Assembly (NCBI RefSeq): GCF_003185805.1
Contig: NZ_QHJY01000112.1
Coordinates: forward strand, 1-40,663
Length of the DNA stretch: 40,663 nt
Direction: 5' to 3'
Source of the DNA: Caulobacter sp. D5
Lineage (GTDB): Bacteria; Pseudomonadota; Alphaproteobacteria; Caulobacterales; Caulobacteraceae
The first letter of the stretch is position 1. Every line of letters begins with the position of its first letter. Positions 7,582-15,538 of this stretch are shown one piece after another. A model generated the notes under the pieces. It was not told the origin of the DNA. It was given only the letters and a program-made list of their open reading frames with translations, and searched no databases. The position numbers were made by a program, and so were the translations under genes.

Positions 7582-7794
7582 TCAGCCCTGGCCGTCCATG
7601 GCGCGCCGCAGGCTCAGCGGGCGCATGTCGGTCCAGACTTCCTGGATATACTGCAGGCAGGCGGCCTTGGTTCCGCGGAAGCCCGCCTCGTTCCAGCCCA
7701 GGGGCAGTTCGCGACCGACCGGCCAGATCGAGTACTGCTCCTCGTGGTTCACCACCACGAGGTACTCGGTGGTGTCTTCCCGTTCTTCGCGCAT
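7582..7794 (-). CDS. MbtH-like protein, orphan
   Basis: A 70-residue protein with the MbtH signature: [13 protein letters not shown], then [10 protein letters not shown], then [20 protein letters not shown]. MbtH proteins bind and activate adenylation domains of non-ribosomal peptide synthetases, and the conserved tryptophans are present. The ATG at 7794 has GGGGGAAACG upstream. No synthetase, siderophore or peptide gene is visible in the window, so its partner must lie elsewhere or it has another role. It is convergent with the HxlR gene, whose stop is 20 bases away. Family assignment is from motif recognition and is strong; partner and product are unknown. Confidence 0.9.
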   Translation of the reverse strand: MREEREDTTEYLVVVNHEEQYSIWPVGRELPLGWNEAGFRGTKAACLQYIQEVWTDMRPLSLRRAMDGQG

Positions 7795-8265
7795 CGTTTC
7801 CCCCGCCGTTCTTGTACTTGGCGTGGCGTGAGCCTTGGCTGGGGCGGGGCGACTGTCAATCGCATAGGAAGAGTCGTATCGGCGCGCGCCGAAAGGTTGC
7901 GCCGATGGGGTGGTTTGCGATGGATGCCTGGGGGTAAGCGCCGTGCATCCACAGCCAAGTTAACGGCAAGGCTTGAAGGGCGGGAACGCGCGCGAAACGA
8001 ATCAGGACCGAATCGCTGACTCGGTCCGATTCGGGATTTGTTCCCTACAAGCTATTGTAGCTTAACGGCGATTAACCACAACGGTGTTCGGCGAGGGGCC
8101 TGTTACACCGCGCGCCCCACATCCGTCCTTCCCCGCGAAGGCGGGGAGCCGAGCGGGCTGTCGGGGCGTGGCGCGGCCGTGGCTATCCACGGACTCGGCT
8201 TGGATCCCCGCCTTCGCGGGGATGCTCGATATATAGTGTCGTGGATGTCGGTCAGGACCGCGGGG
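7795..8265. promoter_or_regulatory. Long gene-free stretch with two inverted repeats and a repeat element
   Basis: No convincing gene lies in these 471 bases. CCGAATCG at 8008-8015 and CGATTCGG at 8027-8034 form a perfect inverted repeat with an 11-base loop. CTACAA at 8045-8050 and TTGTAG at 8055-8060 form a second one with loop GCTA. A palindromic repeat of family C occupies 8131-8223. The left part presumably holds the MbtH promoter (minus strand). The two close palindromes could be operators or a small structured RNA; I cannot choose between these. Confidence 0.4.
8131..8223. repeat. Palindromic repeat, family C, copy 1
   Basis: CCCCGCGAAGGCGGGGAGCC on the left and its near inverse ATCCCCGCCTTCGCGGGGAT on the right, each also a hairpin by itself, flank a 45-base spacer that includes CCGAG...CTCGG. 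A second copy is at 15164-15255. Confidence 0.8.
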
Positions 8266-8718
8266 CTACTTCGCCTCGGCCGGGCAGGTGGCCGACAGGC
8301 GCTTGGCGTTCATGACGCCGGCCAGCGGCAGGCCGTCGACCGTCTTCAGCTTGATATCGAGCTTGAAGCTCTCGGGGGTGTAGGTCCCCTTGGCGTTGAC
8401 CGGGGCCGCGCGGCCCTTCTTGTCGGTCCAGGTTCCCTTCAGCGCGATCTTGCCGTCATCGACCTGGTTGGTCGTGTATTCGCACTTGTAGCGACGGGTG
8501 CAGATGCCCTTGGAGAACTGGGCGGCGTCGGTCGGCTTTATGCACTTGTCCTCGCTGCCCACCGGGATGATGCCGATGCGGTAGCTGTATTCCCAGTGGC
8601 CGGGCAGAATCGTCGTCTTCGGCGCGGCGGCGCTCGCCGGGGCGGTCGCGGCGAATCCCACCGCCAGGGCGGCCAGGGAAGCGGCGAGAGCGGAGGCGGC
8701 GAGGGCGGTCGGACGCAT
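8266..8718 (-). CDS. DUF3617-family periplasmic protein
   Basis: A 150-residue protein with signal sequence MRPTALAASALAASLAALAV ending in an AxA site. The ATG at 8718 has AAGGAG ten bases before it, so I prefer it over upstream starts. The mature part has the DUF3617 pattern: PGHWEYSYRIGIIP, then EDKCIKPTDAAQF, then CTRRYKCEYTTNQVDDGKI, then GTYTPESFKLDIKLKTVDG and a closing Cys in ATCPAEAK. Four conserved cysteines suggest disulfides in the periplasm. The family is common in proteobacteria and has no established function. It is divergent from rpmB. Confidence 0.85.
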   Translation of the reverse strand: MRPTALAASALAASLAALAVGFAATAPASAAAPKTTILPGHWEYSYRIGIIPVGSEDKCIKPTDAAQFSKGICTRRYKCEYTTNQVDDGKIALKGTWTDKKGRAAPVNAKGTYTPESFKLDIKLKTVDGLPLAGVMNAKRLSATCPAEAK

Positions 8719-8811
8719 GCTGTGGAACTCCTTCATGGCCGTGCATATAGGAAGTATCAGATGAACCGCGCTTGAAGGCGGGCTGATGGCGAGGCCCGAG
8801 GCTTTGCCGCC

Positions 8812-8841
8812 TTGACTCCGCAAGGCTCCATCGCCTATATC
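8812..8841 (+). promoter_or_regulatory. Sigma-70-type promoter for rpmB
   Basis: TTGACT at 8812-8817 and TATATC at 8836-8841 are separated by 18 bases, predicting a start near 8848 and a leader of about 85 bases before rpmB. Confidence 0.55.
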
Positions 8842-8932
8842 GCCCCCTCTCGCGCGGCGGACCTCGGTTCGGAAGCGCGCCTGACATTATGTTCGCGGGG
8901 CCTTCGGCTTCGCCTAGCCCAAGGTACTCGTC

Positions 8933-9235
8933 ATGTCGCGCCGTTGCGAACTCACGGGCGTCGGTCCGATGATCGGCCACAACGTGAGCCACTCGAACAT
9001 CAAGACCAAGCGCCGCTTCCTGCCGGCTCTGTCGCCTGCTTCGCTGCAGTCGGACTCGCTGGGTCAGACCTTCAAGCTGCGTATCAGCAACGCCGCCCTG
9101 CGCACCCTCGACTTCAAGGGCGGCCTGGACGTGTTCCTGCTGGGCGCCAAGGACGAGCAGCTGTCGCCGCGCGCCCTGAAGATCAAGGCTCAGGTCAAGG
9201 CCAAGGCCAAGGCCGCCGCGCAAGCCGCCGCCTAA
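8933..9235 (+). CDS. rpmB: 50S ribosomal protein L28
   Basis: A 100-residue L28 that binds 23S rRNA in the large subunit. It begins [20 protein letters not shown], then [14 protein letters not shown], the family core, and ends in a Lys/Ala-rich helix. The paired cysteine zinc site of some L28 forms is missing; only one Cys is present, so this is the zinc-independent form. AAGG lies about eight bases before the ATG. A sigma-70-like promoter and a strong terminator make it a single-gene unit. Confidence 0.97.
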   Translation: MSRRCELTGVGPMIGHNVSHSNIKTKRRFLPALSPASLQSDSLGQTFKLRISNAALRTLDFKGGLDVFLLGAKDEQLSPRALKIKAQVKAKAKAAAQAAA

Positions 9236-9262
9236 GTCTTTCGGTCCTCCGGGGCCGATACG

Positions 9263-9295
9263 AAAAGCCCGCCGAGTTCGCTCGGCGGGCTTTTT
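9263..9295 (+). terminator. Intrinsic terminator of rpmB
   Basis: A 14-base stem AAAAGCCCGCCGAG pairs with CTCGGCGGGCTTTT around TTCG, followed by a fifth T. The A run on the left lets it work for the opposite strand as well, serving the converging AraC gene. Confidence 0.92.
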
Positions 9296-9351
9296 CGCGT
9301 TTGGCGATCTGTAGGGGACGGCGACCCTGACAGGGCCGCCGTCCGCAGACG

Positions 9352-10236
9352 CTATTCCAAGGGCAGGAACAGCTCGACCACCACCTCGTGCACCGGCGCG
9401 TTGGGCGGGAACGAGAAGTGCCGCTGGCAGTAGATCGGGAAGTCCCGCGCCTCCTCGCCGCTGGCCGGCAGCCACTCGCGATAGAGATAGAGCGCGGCTG
9501 GCTCCAGATTGTGGGTGTCGTGCATCACCCGCAGCACCGCGCAGCGCCCGCCGGGAATCACGCCGGCCTTCATCAGCTCGTCGTCGGGATCGATCGGCCG
9601 GTCGGTCCCGATGCACAGGTCCATGCTGTAGTCGTCAGGGTTCTCGGGAATCCGTTCTGACCGGAAGATGTTGAAGGTCGGGTTGGTCTGCGGCGACAGG
9701 CCGGCGGCCTTGCGCCAGGCGATGAACCGCTCGATCGAGGCGCTAAGCAGCGCCCGGTCGCCGCGATGCTCCATGATCGCCACCGGGGTGGGCGGCAGGT
9801 CGCGGATCGTCACCTGGTCCTGGTCGTAGAGGGTTGGCATCAGCTTGCTCCTGGCGTTGTCCATCGGCCCGAAGGCCGCGAGCCACGGCGCCCAGTCGGG
9901 CGCCTTGCGGAACGAGGAGGGCGACTGCTTGAACCTGCGCCGAAAGGCGCGGGCGAAGGCGTCCGGCGCATCATAGCCGGCGTCCAGCGCGATCTCCGTG
10001 ACGCTCTGGGCGTCCTCGGCGACGAGCTGGCGCGAAGCGCGCTTCAGGCGGGCGAGCTGGACGTAGCTGTGCACCGACAACCCGAAGGTCGCCATGAACT
10101 GCCGGTGGAAATGGAACTTCGAGAAGGCGGCCACGCGGCTCACCGTCTCCAGGTCCAGCTCGCCGTCCAGATGCTGGTCGATATGGTCCAGCACCCGCTG
10201 CATCCGGGCTGTGTAGTTTTCGAGCGCCGCCTTCAT
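9352..10236 (-). CDS. AraC-family regulator with GyrI-like effector domain
   Basis: A 294-residue transcription regulator. Residues 1-110 hold two helix-turn-helix motifs of the AraC type (LDLETVSRVAAFSKFHFHRQF and VTEIALDAGYDAPDAFARAF followed by RFKQSPSSFRK). From about residue 135 comes a GyrI-like small-molecule-binding domain (VTIRDLPPTPVAIMEHRGD to HEVVVELFLPLE). This DNA-binding-first order is that of the Rob/SoxS-like group with effector domains, which respond to drugs or other hydrophobic ligands. The ATG at 10236 follows a GGGGGA run. It converges on rpmB and shares the terminator. Its targets are not visible in the window. Confidence 0.92.
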   Translation of the reverse strand: MKAALENYTARMQRVLDHIDQHLDGELDLETVSRVAAFSKFHFHRQFMATFGLSVHSYVQLARLKRASRQLVAEDAQSVTEIALDAGYDAPDAFARAFRRRFKQSPSSFRKAPDWAPWLAAFGPMDNARSKLMPTLYDQDQVTIRDLPPTPVAIMEHRGDRALLSASIERFIAWRKAAGLSPQTNPTFNIFRSERIPENPDDYSMDLCIGTDRPIDPDDELMKAGVIPGGRCAVLRVMHDTHNLEPAALYLYREWLPASGEEARDFPIYCQRHFSFPPNAPVHEVVVELFLPLE

Positions 10237-10334
10237 CGTCCCCCGTCTCCGTGGCGCGGCCAGTTAGCCGTCGGCCGCCGGATCGTGCTCGACCGATCTT
10301 GCGGTTTGTAGGGCGCGTGAGGGAGGGGGCGGTC

Positions 10335-10532
10335 TCAGGCCGAGATGTTGACCAGCGTGCCGGTCAGTTCGCCGGTGGCCTGGCCGAGGGCCGCGCCGGC
10401 GGCGGCCGTGGCCTTAGCGTTGGTCTGCGCCACCGCCAGCTGGGTCAGGTCGACGATCGGCGTCGCGGCCTCGCCAGACGCGGCGGGGCGCGGCGGGGTG
10501 TAGCGGGCGGTGTTGGCGGTGGAAACCTGCAC
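10335..10532 (-). CDS. Small hypothetical protein, Ala/Thr-rich
   Basis: A 65-residue protein starting from GTG, with a very good AAGGGAG ribosome site seven bases upstream. It begins MQVSTANTARYTPPRPA and ends ALGQATGELTGTLVNISA. It has no Cys, Trp or charged clusters and no signal peptide. The second half (VDLTQLAVAQTNAKATAAAG) looks like one amphipathic helix, somewhat like the termini of exported flagellar or motility proteins, but I cannot name a family. It is followed at a short distance by the AraC gene on the same strand. Confidence 0.65.
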   Translation of the reverse strand: MQVSTANTARYTPPRPAASGEAATPIVDLTQLAVAQTNAKATAAAGAALGQATGELTGTLVNISA

Positions 10533-10624
10533 GGCGACTCCCTTCCAGGCTGCAGCGCAATCTGGTCCGCAAGCCTTAAGCGGGCCTGACCGAGCATGGT
10601 TAAGACGGCTGGCGAGCGTGCAGC

Positions 10625-10656
10625 AAAAAGCCGCCGTCGCGGGGCGACGGCGGCTT
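10625..10656 (-). terminator. Intrinsic terminator of the first UrcA-like gene
   Basis: AAAAAGCCGCCGTCGC pairs with GCGACGGCGGCTT around GGG; read on the minus strand the stem ends in a T run, 26 bases after the stop of the gene at 10682. Confidence 0.85.
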
Positions 10657-10681
10657 CTGAAGCCTTGGGAGGCTGGTCGCC

Positions 10682-10984
10682 TTAGCGGGCGGCCAGTTCC
10701 AGGGCCTTGGCCGGGTTGGCGGCGTTGTAGGCGGTCAGCTCGGGGTTGGCGAGCTTGGACACGGCGTCGTTCACCGACGAGCGGACGCAGGCCGGGTACA
10801 GGTACATGGCCAGCGACTCGCCGCGGACGTCCTGCCAGCAGACGGTCGAGGCGGCCTTGACGATGTCGGCGCGGACGTCGGCGGCGGCGCGGCCGGCGAC
10901 CTTGACGCGGACTTCGGCGGCGCCGGCCGGAGCGGCGGCCAGCAGGGCCAGGGCGGAGAGAGCGAGAGCGGCGGAGCGGATCAT
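10682..10984 (-). CDS. Small secreted two-cysteine protein, UrcA-like
   Basis: A 100-residue protein with signal peptide MIRSAALALSALALLAAAPA ending in GAA. The mature part VRVKVAGRAAADVRADIVKA is followed by ASTVCWQDVRG and PACVRSSVNDAV: two cysteines about 18 residues apart after a helix, the plan of UrcA-family small secreted proteins. A paralogue of the same plan is the next gene upstream (11273-11584), sharing VKVAGR and ADIVKA, so the pair arose by duplication. Each gene has its own terminator and leader, so they are separate units. Function is unknown. Confidence 0.8.
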   Translation of the reverse strand: MIRSAALALSALALLAAAPAGAAEVRVKVAGRAAADVRADIVKAASTVCWQDVRGESLAMYLYPACVRSSVNDAVSKLANPELTAYNAANPAKALELAAR

Positions 10985-11209
10985 CGGACGGATTCCAGGT
11001 CGGGCGGCGCTTGCAGCGCGCGGTTCAGATCGACCGCTTCCCGTCGTGTCCTCCGACGGCTGGTCCAGGATCTCGCCCGCTCTGCCGTCGAGCGGAATCT
11101 GTATCTCATCGCCGTTCAGTTATCAACAGTCATATTCGCGCAACCGACAGGCGAAGTGTTTGATTTCACGCGCTTGTTACCGGTGTCAGTGTTCGCTCTG
11201 CGGACAAGC

Positions 11210-11240
11210 AAAAGCCCGCGGAGCGGGGGCTCCGCGGGCT
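11210..11240 (-). terminator. Intrinsic terminator of the second UrcA-like gene
   Basis: AGCCCGCGGAGC at 11213-11224 pairs with GCTCCGCGGGCT at 11229-11240 around GGGG, with a T run on the minus strand, 33 bases after the stop at 11273. Confidence 0.88.
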
Positions 11241-11272
11241 CTGGTCCCGATGGGGCTTAAGCGGTGTTCCGC

Positions 11273-11584
11273 TTAGCGGGCCGAGGCGGTCTTGATCAGA
11301 CCGTTCGGGCGCCATTGGGTCTTGTCGTAGGCGGTCAGGGTCGTGCTGCCGACCTTTTCCACGGCGGCGCGGGTCACGTCGCGGATGCAGTAGGGCAGAA
11401 CGTCGGCGCCGTAGGTGGTCGAGTCCGTGTCTTCCTTGCACACCGAGGTGGCGGCCTTGACGATGTCGGCGTGCACGGCGGCGGTGGTGCGGCCGGCGAC
11501 CTTCACGGTGACTTCGCCGGCGAAAGCGGCGGGGGCGCTCAGGAGAGCGATGGCCGAAGCGGCCAGAACAAACACACGTTGCAT
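11273..11584 (-). CDS. Small secreted two-cysteine protein, UrcA-like paralogue
   Basis: A 103-residue protein with signal peptide MQRVFVLAASAIALLSAPAA ending FAG. The mature part EVTVKVAGRTTAAVHADIVK, then AATSVCKEDTDS and YCIRDVTRAAVEKVG, matches the neighbouring paralogue in layout and in the spacing of its two cysteines. The C-terminal segment ending TASAR is longer and different. The upstream region contains two inverted repeats that could control it. Family membership is by pattern; function unknown. Confidence 0.8.
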   Translation of the reverse strand: MQRVFVLAASAIALLSAPAAFAGEVTVKVAGRTTAAVHADIVKAATSVCKEDTDSTTYGADVLPYCIRDVTRAAVEKVGSTTLTAYDKTQWRPNGLIKTASAR

Positions 11585-12066
11585 GATCTTGATTCCGGAA
11601 AGGGGGTTGGGGTCAACCTCCTCCCGATGCGTTCCTCTGACGGCCGACCGGATCTCGCCAGTTCGTCGCCGTCACGTTCTAAATACAGTGACAACGCTGT
11701 CATTCCAAGCGGATTTTTGACTTCCGGCGTCAAATTTTTGCGACGCCGGCGAACGCTGCATGCCGGAAAGGCATGATGTACGGCAAATGGGCACCAAAAA
11801 CCCGTTAGTTTCAGGTGAAATTATCCCTTTATGCTGCGCTGCGGTGAGAGGTTGGCCTCACCCTACGCCGCAGCTCGGGGCGGCCGTCCTTCGCGACGCC
11901 GCGCATCGAGGTCGAAGCCTCCAAGGCGCCCCGATGGGTGTCAGCGCGGCAATGCGAACATTGTAATATTTATATCGTATAAGATATTTGACATAAATCG
12001 TAACAATGTGCCTCTCTGCGCCAAGGCGCGACGGACACAGATCGCGCGCAGCGAGGAGGGACTGCG
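11585..12066. promoter_or_regulatory. Divergent control region with three inverted repeats
   Basis: No gene is supported in these 482 bases between the UrcA-like gene (minus) and the TonB receptor (plus). TGACA-ACGC-TGTCA lies at 11689-11702. CCGGCGTC and GACGCCGG pair across AAATTTTTGC at 11724-11749. Nearer the receptor the sequence becomes AT-rich (about 11950-12010), with ACATTGT at 11958-11964 and its inverse ACAATGT at 12003-12009. A TTGACA at 11988-11993 is a possible -35 box, though no clear -10 follows. The AT-rich stretch is likely the receptor's promoter and operator. Confidence 0.5.
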
Positions 12067-15012
12067 ATGCGGAACAACAAAGAGCGCCTCAGGGCGTATG
12101 GGGGAGCGGCGGCGATCGCCCTGCTCTCCGGGCTGGCGGCGGCTCCGCTCGCCTCGGCCCAGACCACAGCTCAAGCGCCCGCAGGAGCCGAGGAGGCCTC
12201 GACGGTCGACGCCGTGGTGGTGACGGGCTCGCGGATCAAGCGGCCCAACCTGGTCTCGGCCAGCCCGATGACCGTGGTCGGCGGCGACGAGGTCAAGCTG
12301 CAGGGCGCCACCTCGATCGACAGCGTGCTGAACCGCCTGCCGCAGTTCACCGCCGATTCCAACGAGAACGGCTCCAACGGCTCGGACGGCACGGCGCGGG
12401 TGAACCTGCGCAACATGGGCTCCAGCCGCGTGCTGGTGCTGGTCGACGGCCAGCGGATGCTGCCGACCGAGGCCGCGGACGTGAACTTCATCCCCAGCGC
12501 CCTGGTCGACCGGGTCGACGTGGTCACCGGCGGCGCCTCGGCGGTCTACGGCTCGGACGCGGTGTCGGGCGTCGTCAACTTCATCCTGCGCAAGAACCTC
12601 GACGGCCTGCGCCTGGACGCCCAGTACAGCCTGGCCCAGCACACCAACGACGCCGACTATCCGCGCTCGCTGATCAGCCAGGCCAACTACAAGCTGCCCA
12701 AGAAGCACGTCACCGACGGCGAGAAGATCGACGTCAACCTGGCGATCGGCATGAACGCGCCCAGCGGCAAGGGCAACGTCACCTTCTATGTCGGCTATCG
12801 CGAGATGAAGCCGGTCACCCAGGACAGCCGCGACTATTCGGCCTGCGGCCTGAACCTGACGGGAACCAACAGCAACGCCCTGGTCTGCGGCGGCTCCAGC
12901 AACAACGAGTACGGCCTGTTCACGCTGCTCAGCGGCCCCAACGCCGGCCAGACGCTGAACAACACCAAGGACGGGAACAAGACCTGGGTCCCGTACGACA
13001 GCTCGTTCCTCTACAACTACGCGCCCACCAACTACATCCAGCGCTCGGACTCCCGCTACACGGCGGGCGCCTTCGCGCACTATGAGATCAGCCCGGCGGT
13101 CGAGGCCTACGGCAGCCTGATGTTCATGGACGATCACACCTTCTCGCAGGCCGCCCCGTCGGCGCTGTTCCAGGGCACGACGTTCAAGATCAACTGCGAC
13201 AACCCGCTGATGTCGGCCTCGCAGGCCGCCACCCTGTGCGGCTCGGCGGCCGGGACCAGCGTCAGCCAGGACACGTTCATCGGCTATCGCCTGACCGGCC
13301 CGGGCAGCTCGCCCCGCCGCGACGACCTGCGCCACACCGACTATCGCATCAACGCCGGGCTGCGCGGCAAGCTCGCCCAAGGCTGGACCTACGACGCCAG
13401 CTTCCTGTTCTCGACCGTCATCCTCGACGAGAGCTACAAGAACAACGTCGACAACGCCAAGGCGATGAAGGCCCTGCAGGTGGTCAATGTCGGCGGGACC
13501 CCGACCTGCAAGTCGGTCGTCGACGGCACCGATCCCAACTGCGTGCCCATCGATGTCTTCAAGTACCAGGGCCTCAGCGCGGCGGCCTACAAGTACCTCT
13601 ACGCCCCGACCTTCACCCACGGCGTCCAGCGCGAAAAGGTGCTCAGCGCCTCGCTGAACGGCGACCTTGGCCAGTACGGCGTGAAGACCCCATGGGCCGA
13701 AGACGGCGCGGCCCTGGCGCTCGGCGTCGAGCACCGCCGCGAGGAACTGAAGTTCGAGGCCGACGCCCTTGCCCAGGCCGCCGGCACCAAGGAAAGCAGC
13801 GGCGCCTTCAGCGTCAGCGAGCTCTATGGCGAGGTCGACCTGCCGCTGGTGCAGGACGCGCCGTTCATCAAGGCGCTGTCGCTGAACGCCGGCTACCGCA
13901 CCTCCAAGTACGACTATCTCGACGACCGGGTCTCGACCTACAAGGTCGAGCTGCAATACGCGCCGACCTCCGACGTGCGGTTCCGCGCCAGCTACAACCG
14001 CGCTGTCCGGGCGGCCAACATCAGCGAGCTATACGCGCCGCAGGGCCTGGGCAATGTCGCGGCGGTGGATCCCTGCTCGGGTCCGACGCCCAAGGCCAGC
14101 GCCGCGGCCTGCGCCCTGACCGGCGTCACCGCCGCACAGTACGGCAAGATCCCCGACTGTCCGGCCGAGACCTGCGTCACCCAGGGCGGCGGCAACCCGA
14201 ACCTGAAGCCGGAAGTGGCCGACACCCGCACCGCCGGCGTCGTGCTGACCCCCAGCTTCCTGCCGGGCTTCTCGATGTCGCTCGACTACTTCGACATCTA
14301 TGTCGACCAGTACATCGGCGCGGTCGACGCCCCGACCGTCATCAACCAGTGCGTCCAGACCAGCAATCCGTACTTCTGCAGCCTGTTCCACCGCGACCCG
14401 ACCTCGGGCGTGCTGTTCGGCGAGCGCGGCTACATCATCGCCACCAACCAGAACACCGGCTTCCTGCAGACCTCGGGCCTGGACGTGACGGGCGAGTACC
14501 GCCTCGACCTGTCGTCGCTGGGCGACTACGGCGACGTCGATTTCAGCTTCGTGGGGACCTACCTCAACAGCCGCAAGATCGAGCAGTTGCCGGGCCTGGG
14601 CGCCTATAACTGCAAGGGGTTGTTCGGACCGACCTGCGGCCAGCCCAACCCGGCCTGGCGTCACCAGATGCGGGCCACCTGGAACCTGCCCTGGATCGCC
14701 GCTTCGCTGTCGGCCAACTGGCGCTATTTCGGCTCGGCCGACCTCTCCAGCAACGACAGCAATCCGTTCCTGCAGGGCGACTACGTCGAGATCAACCGCA
14801 AGATCAAGGCGTACAACTACCTGGACTTCGCGGCCACCTGGAAGGTCCGCGAGCAGCTGACCCTGCGCGGCGGGATCAACAACGCCTTCGACAAGGATCC
14901 GCCGGTGATCGCCGCGGGCCTGCTCTCCTCGTTCGGCAACGGCAACACCTATCCCGGCGTCTACGACCCCATGGGCCGCACGATGTTCGTGGGCCTGACC
15001 ATGGACTTCTGA
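12067..15012 (+). CDS. TonB-dependent outer-membrane receptor
   Basis: A 981-residue receptor for TonB-energised uptake of an unknown substrate across the outer membrane. The start has AGGAGGGA eight bases upstream. Residues 1-31 form a signal peptide ending ASA. The TonB box and plug start (DAVVVTGSRIKRPN) lie near residue 48. The plug continues through VLVLVDGQRMLPTEA and VDVVTGGASAVYGSDAVSGV. The rest is a 22-strand barrel pattern ending in MFVGLTMDF with the usual terminal Phe. Extracellular loops carry many paired cysteines (CGLNLTGTNSNALVC, CKSVVDGTDPNC, CVQTSNPYFC), suggesting disulfide-braced loops. No transporter or regulator is adjacent, so the ligand cannot be inferred. A strong terminator follows. 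Confidence 0.95.
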   Translation: MRNNKERLRAYGGAAAIALLSGLAAAPLASAQTTAQAPAGAEEASTVDAVVVTGSRIKRPNLVSASPMTVVGGDEVKLQGATSIDSVLNRLPQFTADSNENGSNGSDGTARVNLRNMGSSRVLVLVDGQRMLPTEAADVNFIPSALVDRVDVVTGGASAVYGSDAVSGVVNFILRKNLDGLRLDAQYSLAQHTNDADYPRSLISQANYKLPKKHVTDGEKIDVNLAIGMNAPSGKGNVTFYVGYREMKPVTQDSRDYSACGLNLTGTNSNALVCGGSSNNEYGLFTLLSGPNAGQTLNNTKDGNKTWVPYDSSFLYNYAPTNYIQRSDSRYTAGAFAHYEISPAVEAYGSLMFMDDHTFSQAAPSALFQGTTFKINCDNPLMSASQAATLCGSAAGTSVSQDTFIGYRLTGPGSSPRRDDLRHTDYRINAGLRGKLAQGWTYDASFLFSTVILDESYKNNVDNAKAMKALQVVNVGGTPTCKSVVDGTDPNCVPIDVFKYQGLSAAAYKYLYAPTFTHGVQREKVLSASLNGDLGQYGVKTPWAEDGAALALGVEHRREELKFEADALAQAAGTKESSGAFSVSELYGEVDLPLVQDAPFIKALSLNAGYRTSKYDYLDDRVSTYKVELQYAPTSDVRFRASYNRAVRAANISELYAPQGLGNVAAVDPCSGPTPKASAAACALTGVTAAQYGKIPDCPAETCVTQGGGNPNLKPEVADTRTAGVVLTPSFLPGFSMSLDYFDIYVDQYIGAVDAPTVINQCVQTSNPYFCSLFHRDPTSGVLFGERGYIIATNQNTGFLQTSGLDVTGEYRLDLSSLGDYGDVDFSFVGTYLNSRKIEQLPGLGAYNCKGLFGPTCGQPNPAWRHQMRATWNLPWIAASLSANWRYFGSADLSSNDSNPFLQGDYVEINRKIKAYNYLDFAATWKVREQLTLRGGINNAFDKDPPVIAAGLLSSFGNGNTYPGVYDPMGRTMFVGLTMDF

Positions 15013-15070
15013 CGACGTCCGGCGGGGGAGGGGGCGCTGGCGCCGTCTCCCCCGAGCTTCTCCCCAACTC

Positions 15071-15110
15071 AAAAGCCGCCGACGCTTCCAGCGTGGCGGC
15101 TTTCTTTTTT
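15071..15110 (+). terminator. Intrinsic terminator of the TonB receptor
   Basis: AAAGCCGCC pairs with GGCGGCTTT, extended by inner GACGC/GCGT pairing around TTCCA, followed by TCTTTTTT. Confidence 0.9.
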
Positions 15111-15163
15111 GGACTGGCCTGCTGTCTGTCTGGTCCTGGTCCCAATCCCCCAGACCCGACTTT

Positions 15164-15255
15164 CCCCGCGAAGGCGGGGAGCCAAGCTGACTTTCAGGAT
15201 GGCGCGCAGCCGTAGGTCATCAGCGGACTCGGCTTGGATCCCCGCCTTCGCGTGG
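15164..15255. repeat. Palindromic repeat, family C, copy 2
   Basis: It has the same plan as 8131-8223: CCCCGCGAAGGCGGGGAGCC on the left and GGATCCCCGCCTTCGCG on the right, with the right hairpin partly decayed (CGTGG instead of CGGGG). Confidence 0.78.
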
Positions 15256-15295
15256 AAACACGGACTAGGGGCGAGCCTTTGAGCCTCTATCCGCC

Positions 15296-15493
15296 TCAGC
15301 GGAAACGGCGCTTGCGGCGACGAATGGCCCAGCCGACCAGGCAGACGACGCCGATGATCAGGCCCAGCCAAAACGCGCGCATGGGGAGATGGCGCAGCGC
15401 CGCGCCGAAGCCCTTATCGGTTAGGTCGAAGAGAAACTGGCCGCCCAGGATTGGCAGCGCCGCCAACGGGTATTTCGTCAGGTCCCACCGCAT
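15296..15493 (-). CDS. Small single-pass membrane protein
   Basis: A 65-residue protein starting MRWDLTKYPLAALPILGGQF. The ATG at 15493 has AAGGTGA six bases upstream. One membrane-spanning segment (AFWLGLIIGVVCLVGWAI) is followed by a very basic tail RRRKRRFR, placing the C-terminus in the cytoplasm. It follows the phytase-like lipoprotein gene by 45 bases on the same strand and could be co-transcribed with cobT and that gene. No family recognised. Confidence 0.7.
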   Translation of the reverse strand: MRWDLTKYPLAALPILGGQFLFDLTDKGFGAALRHLPMRAFWLGLIIGVVCLVGWAIRRRKRRFR

Positions 15494-15538
15494 GGGTTCA
15501 CCTTAGCGCCCGATGCAACCTGCGCAATGCCCCGTCCC

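Noticed and set aside
11941-13956. 671-residue minus-strand frame opposite the TonB receptor
   Set aside because: The receptor's signal, plug and barrel are unmistakable on the plus strand; the opposite frame is a Val/Ala/Arg/Gly/Gln-rich shadow.
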